Positions 17,170-28,679 of a stretch of DNA of 64,000 nucleotides are shown here, piece after piece. The DNA is from Lentibacillus sediminis (GTDB lineage: Bacteria > Bacillota > Bacilli > Bacillales > Amphibacillaceae), in the NCBI RefSeq assembly GCF_002763455.1, contig NZ_NIXK01000002.1, positions 1 to 64,000 of the forward strand, given 5' to 3'. A program made the position numbers and the translations under genes. Under the pieces are notes generated by a model. The model was not told the origin of the DNA. It made no database searches and was given only the letters and a program-made list of their open reading frames with translations. Each line of letters opens with the position of its first letter. Position 1 is the stretch's first letter.

Positions 17170-17748
17170 ATGGAGGAACAAGAGAAAGATACAGTTAAGG
17201 AAAATGAGAAAAATAAAGATGAAGATGAAACGATAGAAGTGATTGATCCGGAAGATGCGGCAGAGACAGCAGAAGAGCAGGAGGCGGAAGAAGATCCGCT
17301 AAATGAAGAAATTGCCCGTCTCGCACAGGAAAAAAGTGAGCTCGAACAGCGTGTGCTCCGCGTACAGGCGGAATTTGAGAATTTTAAAAAACGCACCCGG
17401 AAAGATAAGGAAGCAGCCAGCAAGTATAAGTCCCAGGATCTGGTGAATGAATTGCTGCCGGCCATGGACAATCTGGACCGTGCCTTAAAAATGGAGACAA
17501 CTGAGGCCAATTCCGGCCTGGTGGAAGGAATCCGGATGGTGCAAAATCAGCTGCAGGATGCCCTGAAATCCCAGGGTGTAACTGAGATTGAAGCAGTTGA
17601 GAAAGAATTCGACCCGAATCTTCACCATGCTGTGATGCAGGTGGAAGATGAAACACAGGAGTCGAATATGGTAGTGGAAGAATTGCAAAAAGGATACATG
17701 CTGAAAGACCGCGTGATCCGGCCGGCAATGGTAAAAGTAAATAAATAA
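17170..17748 (+). CDS. grpE: Nucleotide exchange factor GrpE
   Basis: 192 residues. GrpE releases ADP from DnaK. The first 60 residues are extremely acidic and low-complexity, followed by a long coiled coil (LAQEKSELEQRVLRVQAEF) and the beta domain with VEKEFDPNLHHAVMQVED and GYMLKDRVIRPAMVKV. The very acidic N terminus may reflect salt adaptation, but GrpE tails are often acidic. ATG follows GGAGGTGG. It lies between hrcA and dnaK with gaps of 95 and 34 bp. Confidence 0.96.
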   Translation: MEEQEKDTVKENEKNKDEDETIEVIDPEDAAETAEEQEAEEDPLNEEIARLAQEKSELEQRVLRVQAEFENFKKRTRKDKEAASKYKSQDLVNELLPAMDNLDRALKMETTEANSGLVEGIRMVQNQLQDALKSQGVTEIEAVEKEFDPNLHHAVMQVEDETQESNMVVEELQKGYMLKDRVIRPAMVKVNK

Positions 17749-17767
17749 TTTTGTCTTTAGCAGCTAA

Positions 17768-19612
<1,845 letters not shown>

Positions 19613-19617
19613 GCATG

Positions 19618-19660
19618 AAAAAAGTCAAAGTCAGGATCCTCTTGACTTTGACTTTTTTTG
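19618..19660 (+). terminator. Terminator between dnaK and dnaJ
   Basis: Stem AAAAAAGTCAAAGTCA (19618-19633) with TGACTTTGACTTTTTT (19643-19658), 9-nt loop, T tract. Partial readthrough would link dnaJ to the CIRCE operon. Confidence 0.85.
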
Positions 19661-19734
19661 CCAGTTGGAAGGTAAGTATTTTCTGACTGTATAAGTGCCA
19701 GGAAATCTTGGCGTACAGCCATACACAGATTCAT

Positions 19735-19764
19735 TTGCCTCGTACTGGCAAATGATGATAAGAT
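19735..19764 (+). promoter_or_regulatory. Candidate promoter for dnaJ
   Basis: TTGCCT (19735-19740), 18 bp, TAAGAT (19759-19764), 38 bp before dnaJ and after the dnaK terminator. Moderate boxes. Confidence 0.35.
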
Positions 19765-19802
19765 AAACTTTATGCAGGAAAGTGTCGGGGAGTGATTTTG
19801 AA

Positions 19803-20927
19803 GTGAGTAAGCGTGATTATTATGAAGTGCTTGGAATAGAAAAAGGCGCCTCCAAAGAAGAAATAAAAAAAGCATACCGGAAAATGGCAAGAAAATACCA
19901 TCCGGATGTCAATAAGGAGGAAGGCGCTGCAGATAAATTTAAAGAAGCCAAAGAGGCATATGAAGTATTGGGTGATGAACAAAAACGTACCCAGTATGAC
20001 CAGTTTGGCCATGCAGGTCCACAGGGTCAAGGATTTGGCGGTTTCGGCGGCGGAGCCCAAGACTTTGGCGGCGGGTTTGGCGATATATTCGATATGTTCT
20101 TTGGCGGTGGAGGCCGCAGAAGAGACCCGAATGCCCCGCAGCAGGGAAATGATTTGCAGTATACAATGGTGTTGGATTTCGAGGAGGCTATTTTCGGGAA
20201 AGACACAGATATCAGTATTCCGAAAGAAGAAACCTGTGAAACATGTGACGGCTCCGGTGCAAAACCCGGAACCAAGCCAAAAACCTGCCCACACTGTGAA
20301 GGAGCAGGTCAGCTGAATACCGAGCAGAATACACCGTTCGGTCGGGTGGTTAACCGCAGAGTCTGCCATCATTGTAATGGTTCGGGAAAAATCATCCCGG
20401 AAAAATGCAACACTTGCGGCGGCGAAGGTACAGTGAAAAAGCAGAAAAGCATTCACATCAACATTCCAGCCGGTATTGATGAAGGGCAGCAAATTCGTGT
20501 ACCTGGAAAAGGAGAATCCGGTATAAACGGCGGACCTCCAGGGGACTTGTTTGTCGTGATCCGTGTCCGTCCGCATGACTTCTTTGAGCGGGAAGGGGAT
20601 CATATTTACTGTGAACTTCCGCTGAATTACGCCCAGGCAGCGCTCGGGGACGAAGTGGAAGTCCCTACCGTCCATGGCAAAGTGATGCTAAAAATTCCTG
20701 GTGGCACACAATCGGGAAAAACCTTCCGCTTGAAAGGAAAAGGCGCACCGAATGTCCGCGGATACGGCCAGGGCGATCAGCATGTAGTGGTGAAAATAGT
20801 GACACCAACCAAACTGTCGGATCGGCAGAAAGAACTGCTCCGCGAGTTTAATGAAATTGGCGGGAACGAATCGACCAATGAACAGGAAAGCTCCCTGTTC
20901 CAACGATTTAAAAACGCATTTAAATAA
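19803..20927 (+). CDS. dnaJ: Chaperone DnaJ (Hsp40)
   Basis: 374 residues. The J domain (KRDYYEVLG at the start, with the HPD tripeptide in ARKYHPDVN), a Gly/Phe-rich linker ([20 protein letters not shown]), four CxxCxGxG zinc repeats ([32 protein letters not shown]) and the C-terminal substrate domains are complete. GTG 19803 is taken as the start: GGGGAG is well spaced and [11 protein letters not shown] is the family start. A long antisense open frame here is a composition artefact. Confidence 0.97.
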   Translation: MSKRDYYEVLGIEKGASKEEIKKAYRKMARKYHPDVNKEEGAADKFKEAKEAYEVLGDEQKRTQYDQFGHAGPQGQGFGGFGGGAQDFGGGFGDIFDMFFGGGGRRRDPNAPQQGNDLQYTMVLDFEEAIFGKDTDISIPKEETCETCDGSGAKPGTKPKTCPHCEGAGQLNTEQNTPFGRVVNRRVCHHCNGSGKIIPEKCNTCGGEGTVKKQKSIHINIPAGIDEGQQIRVPGKGESGINGGPPGDLFVVIRVRPHDFFEREGDHIYCELPLNYAQAALGDEVEVPTVHGKVMLKIPGGTQSGKTFRLKGKGAPNVRGYGQGDQHVVVKIVTPTKLSDRQKELLREFNEIGGNESTNEQESSLFQRFKNAFK

Positions 20928-20934
20928 GATCGTA

Positions 20935-21420
20935 GTTGATGGAAACTACGACTTAGGCAGCCGCTGCGGAAATACCCCTCGCTTTCCGCGGGAAGCTGCC
21001 GAGCCTCCTCGCGCTGACGCGCTGTGGGGTCTCGCCTATGCTTTTTATCCCGCAGGAGTCTCGGGGTATTTCCTCCGCTAACGGTGTGCTTTTTAAAAGC
21101 AACCAAAAGTTAGCCACTCTGTTGGTAGTGCTTGGGGCTGACGGCAGTCGACTCCTGTGGGAAAGCCACTGCCTGCAACAAAAATCAACTATCAAGAGTG
21201 GTAGTTGATTTAAACAGCATTAGAGTCAAAAACCACATCAGTCAGCGGAGGAAATATACGGAGACTCCTGCGGGAGGAATGGCCTTGGTGAGACCCCGCA
21301 GTGCGACAGCACAAGGGGGCTCACCAGCCACCCGCGGAAAGCGTAGTATATTTCCGCAGCGGCGATCATGAAACTCACTGATTTACATCGCAGTTTATAG
21401 ATGTTGTGATAAAAGAAACA
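20935..21420. repeat. Composite palindromic repeat, copy 1 (dnaJ-prmA gap)
   Basis: Begins GTAGTTGATGGAAA, contains a forward A unit at 20961-21079, a degenerate middle (CGACTCCTGTGGGAAAG at 21149-21165) and a reverse A unit at 21243-21364, and ends near CAGTTTATAGATGTTGTGA. The two A units are inverted copies, so the element is a long imperfect palindrome. It splits dnaJ from prmA, which are adjacent in B. subtilis. No supported gene lies in it. Confidence 0.8.
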
Positions 21421-21458
21421 TTCTGAAAACAACAGAAATAATTGCCGAAACGGAGGTC

Positions 21459-21469
21459 TTTTCGACAAA
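21459..21469 (-). promoter_or_regulatory. Spo0A-box-like site upstream of prmA
   Basis: TTTTCGACAAA, the reverse complement of TTTGTCGAAAA, which contains the 0A core TTGTCGAA with matching flanks. Located 60 bp before prmA. Confidence 0.35.
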
Positions 21470-21493
21470 CGATGCTGACAGGCAGCATCGTTT
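21467..21493 (+). other. Hairpin in front of prmA
   Basis: Perfect 11-bp stem AAACGATGCTG (21467-21477) with CAGCATCGTTT (21483-21493), loop ACAGG. No T tract follows on the plus strand, so it is either a weak terminator, an RNA-stability stem or a repeat remnant. It partly overlaps the 0A-box-like site. Confidence 0.5.
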
Positions 21494-21528
21494 ACATATA
21501 AAATTCCCAAGAAGAAAGGGAGCTTGCA

Positions 21529-22467
21529 ATGAAATGGTCGGAGATTCGTATTCATACCACTAATGAAGCGGTGGAGCCAATTTCCAATATTTTGCATGAG
21601 AAAGGCGCTGCCGGGCTGGTGATTGAAGACCCGCTTGATCTCGAGAAAGAGCATGAAACAAGGTTTGGCGAGGTCTATGAACTGAATCCCCAAGAATATC
21701 CCGATGAAGGTGTTTATATTAAAGCATATCTTCCCGCCAGTGAATTCTTGCAGGAAACGGTGACAGAAATCAAAGAAAAGGTTAGCAGTCTGCGTCAATA
21801 TGGTATTGATATTGGAAAAAATACCGTTACCTTAAGTGAAATAGATGAAGAAGAATGGGCAACCGCATGGAAAAAATATTATAAACCTGTCAAAGTTTCC
21901 GGTAAAATTACTGTTATACCTACTTGGGAAGACTATACTCCTTCTTCTAATGACGAACTGATCTTGGAACTGGATCCGGGGATGGCGTTCGGTACAGGAA
22001 CCCATCCCACGACAATGCTGAGTATTCAGGCGCTGGAGCAGTATTTGCAAAAAGATGACCTCGTAATCGATGTCGGCTCGGGATCCGGAGTGCTGAGTAT
22101 TGCCTCCGTTTTACTGGGAGCAAGCAAGGTATACGCCTATGATCTCGATGATGTGGCAGTAAAGAGTACTACCCTGAATGCCGGGCTTAACAAGCTGGAA
22201 AGCCGAATTATCGCAAAGCAGAACAATCTGCTGGAAGGCGTAAATATTAAGGCAGATGTGATCGTCTCCAATATTCTGGCTGAAATCATTGGCAAGTTTG
22301 TCGCCGACGCTTGGAACAACCTGACAGATGGCGGGTATTTTATCACATCCGGCATTATCAGCAGTAAAAAACAGTACATTGAAGAAAAATTAAAGCAGCA
22401 GGGCTTTAAGATTGTGGAAATCAACGAAATGGATGACTGGATTTCCGTCATTGCACAAAAAGCATAA
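21529..22467 (+). CDS. prmA: Ribosomal protein L11 methyltransferase PrmA
   Basis: 312 residues. PrmA trimethylates amino groups of ribosomal protein uL11. The N-terminal L11-recognition domain is followed by the methyltransferase domain with LDPGMAFGTGTHPTT, the SAM loop IDVGSGSGVLSIA and the catalytic-loop motif VSNILAEI. ATG lies behind AAGAAAGGGAG. It heads prmA-rsmE-mtaB, spaced 18 and 2 bp, a set that in B. subtilis (yqeT-yqeU-yqeV) continues directly from dnaJ. Confidence 0.96.
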   Translation: MKWSEIRIHTTNEAVEPISNILHEKGAAGLVIEDPLDLEKEHETRFGEVYELNPQEYPDEGVYIKAYLPASEFLQETVTEIKEKVSSLRQYGIDIGKNTVTLSEIDEEEWATAWKKYYKPVKVSGKITVIPTWEDYTPSSNDELILELDPGMAFGTGTHPTTMLSIQALEQYLQKDDLVIDVGSGSGVLSIASVLLGASKVYAYDLDDVAVKSTTLNAGLNKLESRIIAKQNNLLEGVNIKADVIVSNILAEIIGKFVADAWNNLTDGGYFITSGIISSKKQYIEEKLKQQGFKIVEINEMDDWISVIAQKA

Positions 22468-22485
22468 TTTAAAGTTGGTGGTTTT

Positions 22486-23241
22486 ATGCAGCGGTACTTT
22501 ATTCCTGAAGAGAACTGGAATGCTTCTGAAGTGCATATAACAGGCGATGACGCACATCACATAAAACGGGTGATGCGTTTTCAGACCGGAGACAAGATTA
22601 TCTGTAATCGTCCGTCCGGAGAGGCGGCCACCTGCCGGATTTCCGATTTAGCGGAAAACGAAGTCCGCGCCACTATTGAAGAGTGGCTTGCAGAATCCGC
22701 CGAGCTTCCGATTGAAGTATGCATTGCCCAGGGGCTGCCAAAAGGCGATAAATTTGAGCTGATTCTGCAAAAAGGAACAGAACTTGGTGCCAGTGCGTTT
22801 ATTCCTTTTCAGGCAGAGCGCTCGATTGCTAAGTGGGATGAGAAAAAAGCGGAGAAAAAGCTGAATCGATTTGCTAAAATTGTCAAAGAGGCAAGTGAAC
22901 AGAGCCACCGCAGCCGAATCCCACAGATACATAAGCCACTCTCCCTCCAGGAATTGATGGAAGAAACTCAGAAATGGGACAAGAAAATTTTTGCATTTGA
23001 GGAAGAGGCAAAGACCGCTAATCACCAGTCATTTGGCAGTATGCTAAACCAAACCGGACCAGGAGAACGTGTTCTTGTTTGCATTGGTCCGGAAGGCGGG
23101 TTTTCGCCAAAAGAAGCTGAGCAATTGACCCAAAACGGGTTTCAGCCAGTAAGGTTTGGCCCGCGGATATTGCGAACAGAAACGGCTGCACTGTATGCAC
23201 TGGCAAGTATTTCCTATCATTTTGAAGAATTGAGGTGTTGA
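22486..23241 (+). CDS. rsmE: 16S rRNA m3U1498 methyltransferase RsmE
   Basis: 251 residues. A SPOUT-class enzyme methylating N3 of U1498 in 16S rRNA. The N-terminal PUA-like domain contains DDAHHIKRVMR. The knotted SAM-binding end has VCIGPEGGFSPKEAEQ and ILRTETAALYAL, both diagnostic. ATG follows AAGTTGGTGG, a weak site. The last codons overlap the mtaB ribosome site. Confidence 0.95.
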   Translation: MQRYFIPEENWNASEVHITGDDAHHIKRVMRFQTGDKIICNRPSGEAATCRISDLAENEVRATIEEWLAESAELPIEVCIAQGLPKGDKFELILQKGTELGASAFIPFQAERSIAKWDEKKAEKKLNRFAKIVKEASEQSHRSRIPQIHKPLSLQELMEETQKWDKKIFAFEEEAKTANHQSFGSMLNQTGPGERVLVCIGPEGGFSPKEAEQLTQNGFQPVRFGPRILRTETAALYALASISYHFEELRC

Positions 23242-23243
23242 TC

Positions 23244-24593
23244 ATGCCGACCGTAGCATTTCACACGCTTGGCTGCAAGGTGAACCATTATGAAACAGAA
23301 GGAATTTGGCAGCTTTTTAAGGACAATGGTTATGAACGTGTCGATTTTGACCATGATTCCGAGGTGTATGTGATCAATACATGCACTGTCACAAACACAG
23401 GGGACAAAAAGAGCCGCCAGACAATCCGCCGGGCTATCCGTAAGAATCCCGAGGCTATCGTCTGTGTCACCGGCTGCTATGCACAAACCTCTCCAGGGGA
23501 AATCATGGAGATCCCCGGGGTGGATATTGTAGTGGGCACCCAGGACCGAAAGCAGATGATCGGTTACATTGAAGAACATAAAAAGACACGGGAGCCAATC
23601 AATGGTGTGAAAAACATCATGAAAAACCGTGTGTTTGAAGAAATGGACGTGCCGGAGTTCACCGACCGGACCCGTGCATCATTGAAAATTCAGGAAGGCT
23701 GCAATAATTTCTGCACTTTCTGCATCATCCCGTGGTCACGCGGTCTGCTTCGTTCCAGGGATCCGGAAAATGTCGTGGAGCAGGCACAGAAGCTGGTTGA
23801 TGCCGGATATAAAGAAATAGTTCTGACAGGCATTCATACAGCCGGGTATGGGGAAGACTTAAATGACTATAATTTTGCCATGCTGCTCAATGATCTGGAG
23901 ACTAAGGTGGATGGTCTGAAACGGATTCGGATCTCATCCATTGAAGCCAGCCAGATTACCGATGAGGTAATTGAAGCACTGGATAATTCGGATAAAATCG
24001 TGCGTCATTTGCATATCCCGCTGCAATCCGGTTCAGATTCGGTCCTTGCAAGAATGCGGCGTAAATATTCCAGCGACTATTACAAAGAAAAAGTAATGAA
24101 AATCCGTAAAGCATTGCCGGATCTGGCTATTACTTCTGATGTGATTGTCGGATTTCCGGGAGAAACGGAAGAGGAATTCCTGGAAACCTATCAGTTTGTC
24201 AAAGAGATTGGTTATTCCGAACTGCATGTTTTCCCATTCTCCCGCAGAACAGGGACCCCGGCTGCCAAAATGAAAGACCAGGTGGAAGATGACGTGAAAA
24301 ATGGCCGTGTACAGCAAATGATCGATTTATCCGACCAGCTGGCACGTGAGTATGCCGCCGGTTTCCATGACGAGGTGCTGGAAGTAATTCCGGAAGAACA
24401 TGTTCAGGAAAAAGACGGTTTATTGGAAGGCTATACCGATAATTACTTAAAAGTACGTTTTGCAGGAACTCCTGATATGATCGGGAAAATTGTCCGTGTT
24501 AAAATAAATCAAACCGGCTACCCGTATAATGAGGGTACATTTGTACGGATTATGGATCGTGCTACACATGCAAGGGTTAAAGCATCGCAATAA
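23244..24593 (+). CDS. mtaB: tRNA t6A37 methylthiotransferase MtaB
   Basis: 449 residues. MtaB converts t6A37 to ms2t6A37 in tRNAs reading ANN codons. Domains: N-terminal UPF0004 with three cluster cysteines (TLGCKVN, NTCTVTN, VTGCYAQ), radical SAM core with CNNFCTFCIIPWSRG, and a C-terminal TRAM domain ending RVKINQTGYPYNEG. ATG 23244 is chosen because GAGGTG at 23232-23237 is properly spaced; GTG 23235 lies within that site. The start overlaps the rsmE end region. Confidence 0.95.
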   Translation: MPTVAFHTLGCKVNHYETEGIWQLFKDNGYERVDFDHDSEVYVINTCTVTNTGDKKSRQTIRRAIRKNPEAIVCVTGCYAQTSPGEIMEIPGVDIVVGTQDRKQMIGYIEEHKKTREPINGVKNIMKNRVFEEMDVPEFTDRTRASLKIQEGCNNFCTFCIIPWSRGLLRSRDPENVVEQAQKLVDAGYKEIVLTGIHTAGYGEDLNDYNFAMLLNDLETKVDGLKRIRISSIEASQITDEVIEALDNSDKIVRHLHIPLQSGSDSVLARMRRKYSSDYYKEKVMKIRKALPDLAITSDVIVGFPGETEEEFLETYQFVKEIGYSELHVFPFSRRTGTPAAKMKDQVEDDVKNGRVQQMIDLSDQLAREYAAGFHDEVLEVIPEEHVQEKDGLLEGYTDNYLKVRFAGTPDMIGKIVRVKINQTGYPYNEGTFVRIMDRATHARVKASQ

Positions 24594-24617
24594 ATAAATC
24601 AGAAAGGAAGTGAAGGG

Positions 24618-25289
24618 ATGAGCAAAGAATTAGCAAGGTATATCGATCACACTCAGTTAAAACCGGAAACTACTAAAGCAAAAATTGAACAAGTTGTCGA
24701 GGAAGCAAAAGAGCATGAATTCGCCTCTGTTTGCGTCAATCCTTACTGGGTCCCGTACTGCTATGAACAGTTAAAAGATACACCAGTGAAAGTATGTACA
24801 GTGATCGGATTTCCGTTAGGTGCTAATGCAACGGCTGTCAAAGTATTTGAAACAGAACAAGCCATCAGTGACGGAGCAGAAGAAGTAGATATGGTCATCA
24901 ACGTCGGTGAACTGAAATCAAACCATGATGCTGCAGTGAAGGCAGATATCCAAGCGGTGGTGGAAGCTGCAGGCGATAAGGCGCTGACAAAAGTGATTAT
25001 CGAAACGTCCCTGCTGAACGAGGAAGAAAAAGTCCGTGCCTGCCGGCTGGCAAAAGAAGCCGGGGCAGATTTTGTGAAGACATCCACCGGGTTTTCCGGG
25101 GGCGGTGCCACGGTGGAAGATATCCGGCTTATGCGTGAAACCGTGGGCAGCGAAATGGGTGTCAAGGCTTCCGGCGGGGTGCGCGACCTGAAAACAGCGA
25201 AGGCGATTATTGAAGCTGGAGCCTCAAGAATCGGGGCAAGTGCCGGAATTGACATCATTCGCGGTGAAGAGGGAACTTCTGATTACTAA
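24618..25289 (+). CDS. deoC: Deoxyribose-phosphate aldolase DeoC
   Basis: 223 residues. DeoC cleaves 2-deoxyribose 5-phosphate to glyceraldehyde 3-phosphate and acetaldehyde in deoxynucleoside catabolism. The Schiff-base lysine is in [14 protein letters not shown], the second lysine in [11 protein letters not shown], and [11 protein letters not shown] and [11 protein letters not shown] are family blocks. It lies 24 bp after mtaB. In B. subtilis this position has no deoC (it is with nupC and pdp elsewhere), so its placement is a local difference. Confidence 0.96.
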   Translation: MSKELARYIDHTQLKPETTKAKIEQVVEEAKEHEFASVCVNPYWVPYCYEQLKDTPVKVCTVIGFPLGANATAVKVFETEQAISDGAEEVDMVINVGELKSNHDAAVKADIQAVVEAAGDKALTKVIIETSLLNEEEKVRACRLAKEAGADFVKTSTGFSGGGATVEDIRLMRETVGSEMGVKASGGVRDLKTAKAIIEAGASRIGASAGIDIIRGEEGTSDY

Positions 25290-25377
25290 AATGATGGTAC
25301 ACCGAAAGCATGCAGAAATCAGATGTCCGACCTCATTTCATCGGGCGAAGTTTTACTAGATTTCTTCTAATTGTCAG

Positions 25378-25406
25378 TTGACCTGCATGAAGGATTATAT
25401 TATACT
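25378..25406 (+). promoter_or_regulatory. Sigma-A promoter for rpsU-yqeY
   Basis: TTGACC (25378-25383), 17 bp, TATACT (25401-25406): a strong promoter 72 bp before rpsU. Confidence 0.75.
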
Positions 25407-25478
25407 TTATGGAGGCATAGAATTTGTTATTTATGCTTTTCTAAATTTGTTTTGTGCTTCGGAGGGAGGGAAATTAGC

Positions 25479-25652
25479 ATGTCAAATACAACTCGCGTTC
25501 GTAAAAACGAGTCTCTTGAAGATGCTCTTCGTCGCTTTAAGAAAAGTGTGTCAAAAAGCGGTACATTGCAGGAATACCGCAAGCGTGAACACTATGAAAA
25601 GCCCAGTGTTCGCCGTAAAAAGAAATCGGAAGCTGCTAGAAAACGCAGATAA
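25479..25652 (+). CDS. rpsU: 30S ribosomal protein S21
   Basis: 57 residues, the full length of Bacillus S21. Starts [20 protein letters not shown] and ends in the basic tail [16 protein letters not shown] 25479 follows GGAGGGAGGG. S21 sits near the anti-Shine-Dalgarno region of the 30S subunit. It has its own strong promoter and is followed 15 bp later by yqeY, as in B. subtilis. Confidence 0.97.
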   Translation: MSNTTRVRKNESLEDALRRFKKSVSKSGTLQEYRKREHYEKPSVRRKKKSEAARKRR

Positions 25653-25667
25653 AGAGGGTGCAAGTGC

Positions 25668-26117
25668 ATGACATTACTGGATAGGCTGAACCAGGATATG
25701 AAACAGGCGATGAAAAACAAAGACAAACAGCGACTTAAAGTGATTCGAATGGTGAAGGCTTCCATACAAAATGAAACCATTAAACATGGCAAAGACAGCC
25801 TTTCAGAAGAGGAAGAGTTATCCATTCTTTCAAGAGAGCTGAAGCAAAGGAAAGATTCCCTCCAAGAATTTCAATCAGCTGGACGCGAAGACCTTGCAGA
25901 AGAACTTGAAACAGAAATCACCATTGTAAAGGAATATATGCCTGCCCAGCTCAGTGAAGAAGAGCTGAAGGCCATTGTTCAGACAACCATTCAGGAAGTA
26001 CATGCAACATCCAGGAAAGACATGGGAAAAGTGATGAGTGCAGTCATGCCCAAGGTAAAAGGCCGGGCAGATGGCTCGCAAATAAATAAACTCGTGCAAC
26101 AGCAGTTGAGCGAATGA
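25668..26117 (+). CDS. yqeY: GatB/YqeY domain protein YqeY
   Basis: 149 residues, a single YqeY domain of the kind fused to the end of GatB in the tRNA-dependent amidotransferase. Visible blocks are [29 protein letters not shown] and [17 protein letters not shown] with the helix tail. A role in tRNA amidation or tRNA binding is suggested by the family; no activity is proved. ATG follows AGAGGGTG. It shares the rpsU promoter and a terminator follows. Confidence 0.93.
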   Translation: MTLLDRLNQDMKQAMKNKDKQRLKVIRMVKASIQNETIKHGKDSLSEEEELSILSRELKQRKDSLQEFQSAGREDLAEELETEITIVKEYMPAQLSEEELKAIVQTTIQEVHATSRKDMGKVMSAVMPKVKGRADGSQINKLVQQQLSE

Positions 26118-26123
26118 CGAATG

Positions 26124-26161
26124 AAAGATCCTTGTCATCATATTTGACAGGGATCTTTTTT
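26124..26161 (+). terminator. Terminator after yqeY
   Basis: AAAGATCCTTGTCA (26124-26137) pairs with TGACAGGGATCTTT (26145-26158), 7-nt loop, T tail. Confidence 0.9.
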
Positions 26162-26304
26162 AAAAGGCAGCCCATCAATCTCTGTATTCAGACCAGCCGG
26201 CCGCTTTCCCTTGCAGACCGGCGGATTTTTTTGAAAGAAAATGAAACCCATTGCTTGTTTTATTCGTATACATATTATCAGCAGAAATGAAGGGGGTGAT
26301 GAAA

Positions 26305-27633
26305 GTGCCGGGCAACAGACGGAACATATACATACTGCTGCTTGCCTTCTTTCTCATAGCTTCTTTTGGTGCTGGACAGTCTGTTTTGGCCAGCGAAAAC
26401 GGAGCTGGTGAAACTGTTTATTTAATCCCGATCGAAAATGAAGTGGAACGGGGGCTGGAGGCTTTCTTGTCCCGCACTACCCAGAAAGCAGAAGAAGAAG
26501 GCGCCGACCATATTGTATTTGAAATTGATACACCGGGCGGCAGGGTGGATGCCGCGACCCAGATCGCGGAAATGCTTCAGGAATTGGACATCCCCACGAC
26601 TTCTTTTGTTGTAAATCAGGCATTATCTGCAGGTTCTTACATTGCATTAAACACGGATAACATTTATATGCGGCCACAGGCAACGATGGGTGCAAGCGGA
26701 ATTATTACCCAGGACGGGAATGCAGCCAGTCAAAAAGCTCAATCCGCCTGGCTCGCCGCGATGCGCAGTGCAGCGGAATCAAAGGGAAGAGATCCGCTTT
26801 ATGCTGCGGCAATGGCCGACCCAAGCCTTGATTTGCCGGAATTAGGAGCTCCTGAGGGAGAATATCTGACCCTTAGCCCGAATCAGGCAGTTGAAGTGGG
26901 CTACGCTCAAGGGATTGTCGAGGATCGAAATGAATTGTTGAATGAGCTCGGACTTAGTGAAGCATCAACAGTGGTTACGGAACCGACTCTGGCTGAGCGT
27001 GTGGCTAGGTTTATCACCAATCCTGTCGTGATCCCTATTTTGCTATCGATTGCCGGCATCGGCCTTGTTGTGGAGATTTTTTCACCAGGCTTCGGCATAC
27101 CTGGAATTGTGGGAGGGGTTGCGTTAATCCTGTTTTTCTATGGTCATGTCGTGGCAGGACTTGCAGGGATGGAAGCGATTGTCCTTCTCGTTATCGGGAT
27201 CGTTTTACTTATTGCCGAGTTTTTCGTGCCTGGAGGGATTATCGGTCTCGTTGGTGCGGGTCTGATTATTTGGGCACTGCTTATGGCCGGCTATGACCCG
27301 GGACATATCTCAATGAGTATTGGCATTGCGTTTTTGGCAGCATTAATCGTCGCCGTGATCCTATTCAGAAGGGTCGGCTTGGAAAAAGGGGTGTTCCGGC
27401 ATATTATTTTAAAAGACAGCACTCAGACCGATCTGGGATATGTCTCAGCTTCCAACCGGCTGGAGTTGATTGGAATCGAAGGAGTCACCCAAACAGACCT
27501 CCGCCCGGCAGGAACTGGAATTTTTCAGGGGGAACATCTTGATATCGTCTCAGAGGGCAGATTTATTCAAAAAGATCAGTCTGTCAAAATTGTGAAAGTC
27601 GAAGGTTCAAGAATTGTAGTTAGAGAAATCTAA
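26305..27633 (+). CDS. yqeZ: NfeD family protein with ClpP-like serine protease domain (YqeZ)
   Basis: About 442 residues. An export signal or membrane anchor ([18 protein letters not shown]) is followed by a ClpP-class protease domain with [12 protein letters not shown] and the nucleophile region [13 protein letters not shown], then several membrane helices, and a C-terminal OB-fold NfeD domain. NfeD1a proteins pair with flotillins; floA follows after 28 bp. GTG 26305 is preferred to ATG 26299 because AGGGGG ends at 26296 and needs 8 bp. The B. subtilis counterpart yqeZ-yqfA is regulated by sigma-W, but I could not place such a promoter with confidence. Confidence 0.92.
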   Translation: MPGNRRNIYILLLAFFLIASFGAGQSVLASENGAGETVYLIPIENEVERGLEAFLSRTTQKAEEEGADHIVFEIDTPGGRVDAATQIAEMLQELDIPTTSFVVNQALSAGSYIALNTDNIYMRPQATMGASGIITQDGNAASQKAQSAWLAAMRSAAESKGRDPLYAAAMADPSLDLPELGAPEGEYLTLSPNQAVEVGYAQGIVEDRNELLNELGLSEASTVVTEPTLAERVARFITNPVVIPILLSIAGIGLVVEIFSPGFGIPGIVGGVALILFFYGHVVAGLAGMEAIVLLVIGIVLLIAEFFVPGGIIGLVGAGLIIWALLMAGYDPGHISMSIGIAFLAALIVAVILFRRVGLEKGVFRHIILKDSTQTDLGYVSASNRLELIGIEGVTQTDLRPAGTGIFQGEHLDIVSEGRFIQKDQSVKIVKVEGSRIVVREI

Positions 27634-27661
27634 TAAATACACAAAACAGGAGGAATCACTG

Positions 27662-28654
27662 ATGACATTTGAACAGCTTATGCCGCTGATTATTGTTGCG
27701 GTCGTACTGATTGCCATTGTTATCCTATTTACCTTTATTCCGGTGGCACTGTGGATCAGCGCCCTGGCAGCCGGGGTGAAAGTCAGCATCTTTACACTCA
27801 TTGGAATGCGCTTGCGCCGGGTTGTGCCGAACCGGGTAATTAATCCGCTGATCAAGGCACATAAAGCAGGGCTCGATGTAAAAATCAACCAGCTGGAAAG
27901 CCACTACCTGGCAGGAGGTAATGTAGACCGCGTGGTGAATGCACTGATTGCTGCACACAGGGCGAACATTGAACTGCCGTTTGAACGTTGTGCCGCGATT
28001 GATCTGGCTGGACGTGATGTGCTGGAAGCCGTGCAGATGAGTGTAAATCCGGAAGTTATCGAAACACCATTCATTGCTGGTATCGCGATGGATGGGATTG
28101 AAGTAAAAGCAAAAGCAAGAATTACCGTACGTGCTAATATTGACCGACTGGTCGGGGGTGCAGGGGAAGAAACGATCATTGCCCGTGTTGGGGAAGGGGT
28201 CGTCAGCACGATTGGTAGTGCAAAAATGCATACCCAGGTGCTCGAAAATCCGGATTCCATTTCCCAGACTGTATTAAGCAAAGGGCTTGATGCAGGGACG
28301 GCATTTGAAATTCTTTCCATTGATATTGCCGATGTCGATGTTGGGAAAAACATTGGTGCAATTCTGCAGACAGATCAGGCAGAAGCGGATAAAAACATCG
28401 CTCAGGCAAAAGCGGAAGAACGTCGTGCTATGGCAGTCGCCCAAGAGCAGGAAATGGTCGCACGCACACAGGAAATGCGCGCAAAAGTGGTGGAAGCAGA
28501 AGCAGATGTACCGCTTGCGCTTGCTGAAGCGCTGCGTTCGGGTAATTTAGGTGTCATGGATTACATGAATTACAAAAATATTGATGCCGATACAGATATG
28601 CGCGGATCCATTGGTGGTTTGTCCAAAGAAAATACCGATGATGATGATCAGTAA
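27662..28654 (+). CDS. floA: Flotillin-like protein FloA
   Basis: 330 residues. FloA scaffolds lipid-raft-like membrane microdomains. An N-terminal membrane hairpin ([24 protein letters not shown]) precedes a YqfA/UPF0365 domain, and an alanine- and glutamate-rich coiled coil ([18 protein letters not shown]) follows. Length matches B. subtilis YqfA. ATG stands behind ACAGGAGG. It forms a pair with the upstream NfeD protease, with which flotillins are thought to act. Confidence 0.95.
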   Translation: MTFEQLMPLIIVAVVLIAIVILFTFIPVALWISALAAGVKVSIFTLIGMRLRRVVPNRVINPLIKAHKAGLDVKINQLESHYLAGGNVDRVVNALIAAHRANIELPFERCAAIDLAGRDVLEAVQMSVNPEVIETPFIAGIAMDGIEVKAKARITVRANIDRLVGGAGEETIIARVGEGVVSTIGSAKMHTQVLENPDSISQTVLSKGLDAGTAFEILSIDIADVDVGKNIGAILQTDQAEADKNIAQAKAEERRAMAVAQEQEMVARTQEMRAKVVEAEADVPLALAEALRSGNLGVMDYMNYKNIDADTDMRGSIGGLSKENTDDDDQ

Positions 28655-28679
28655 TGACTCCAGGGAAAGGAGGGTTTAG

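Noticed and set aside
19770-20675. Long minus-strand open frame (301 codons) opposite dnaJ
   Set aside because: It mirrors a conserved, full-length DnaJ with clear J and zinc domains; the antisense product has no recognisable domain and no ribosome site. Similar antisense frames opposite dnaK, comEB and phoH were rejected for the same reason.
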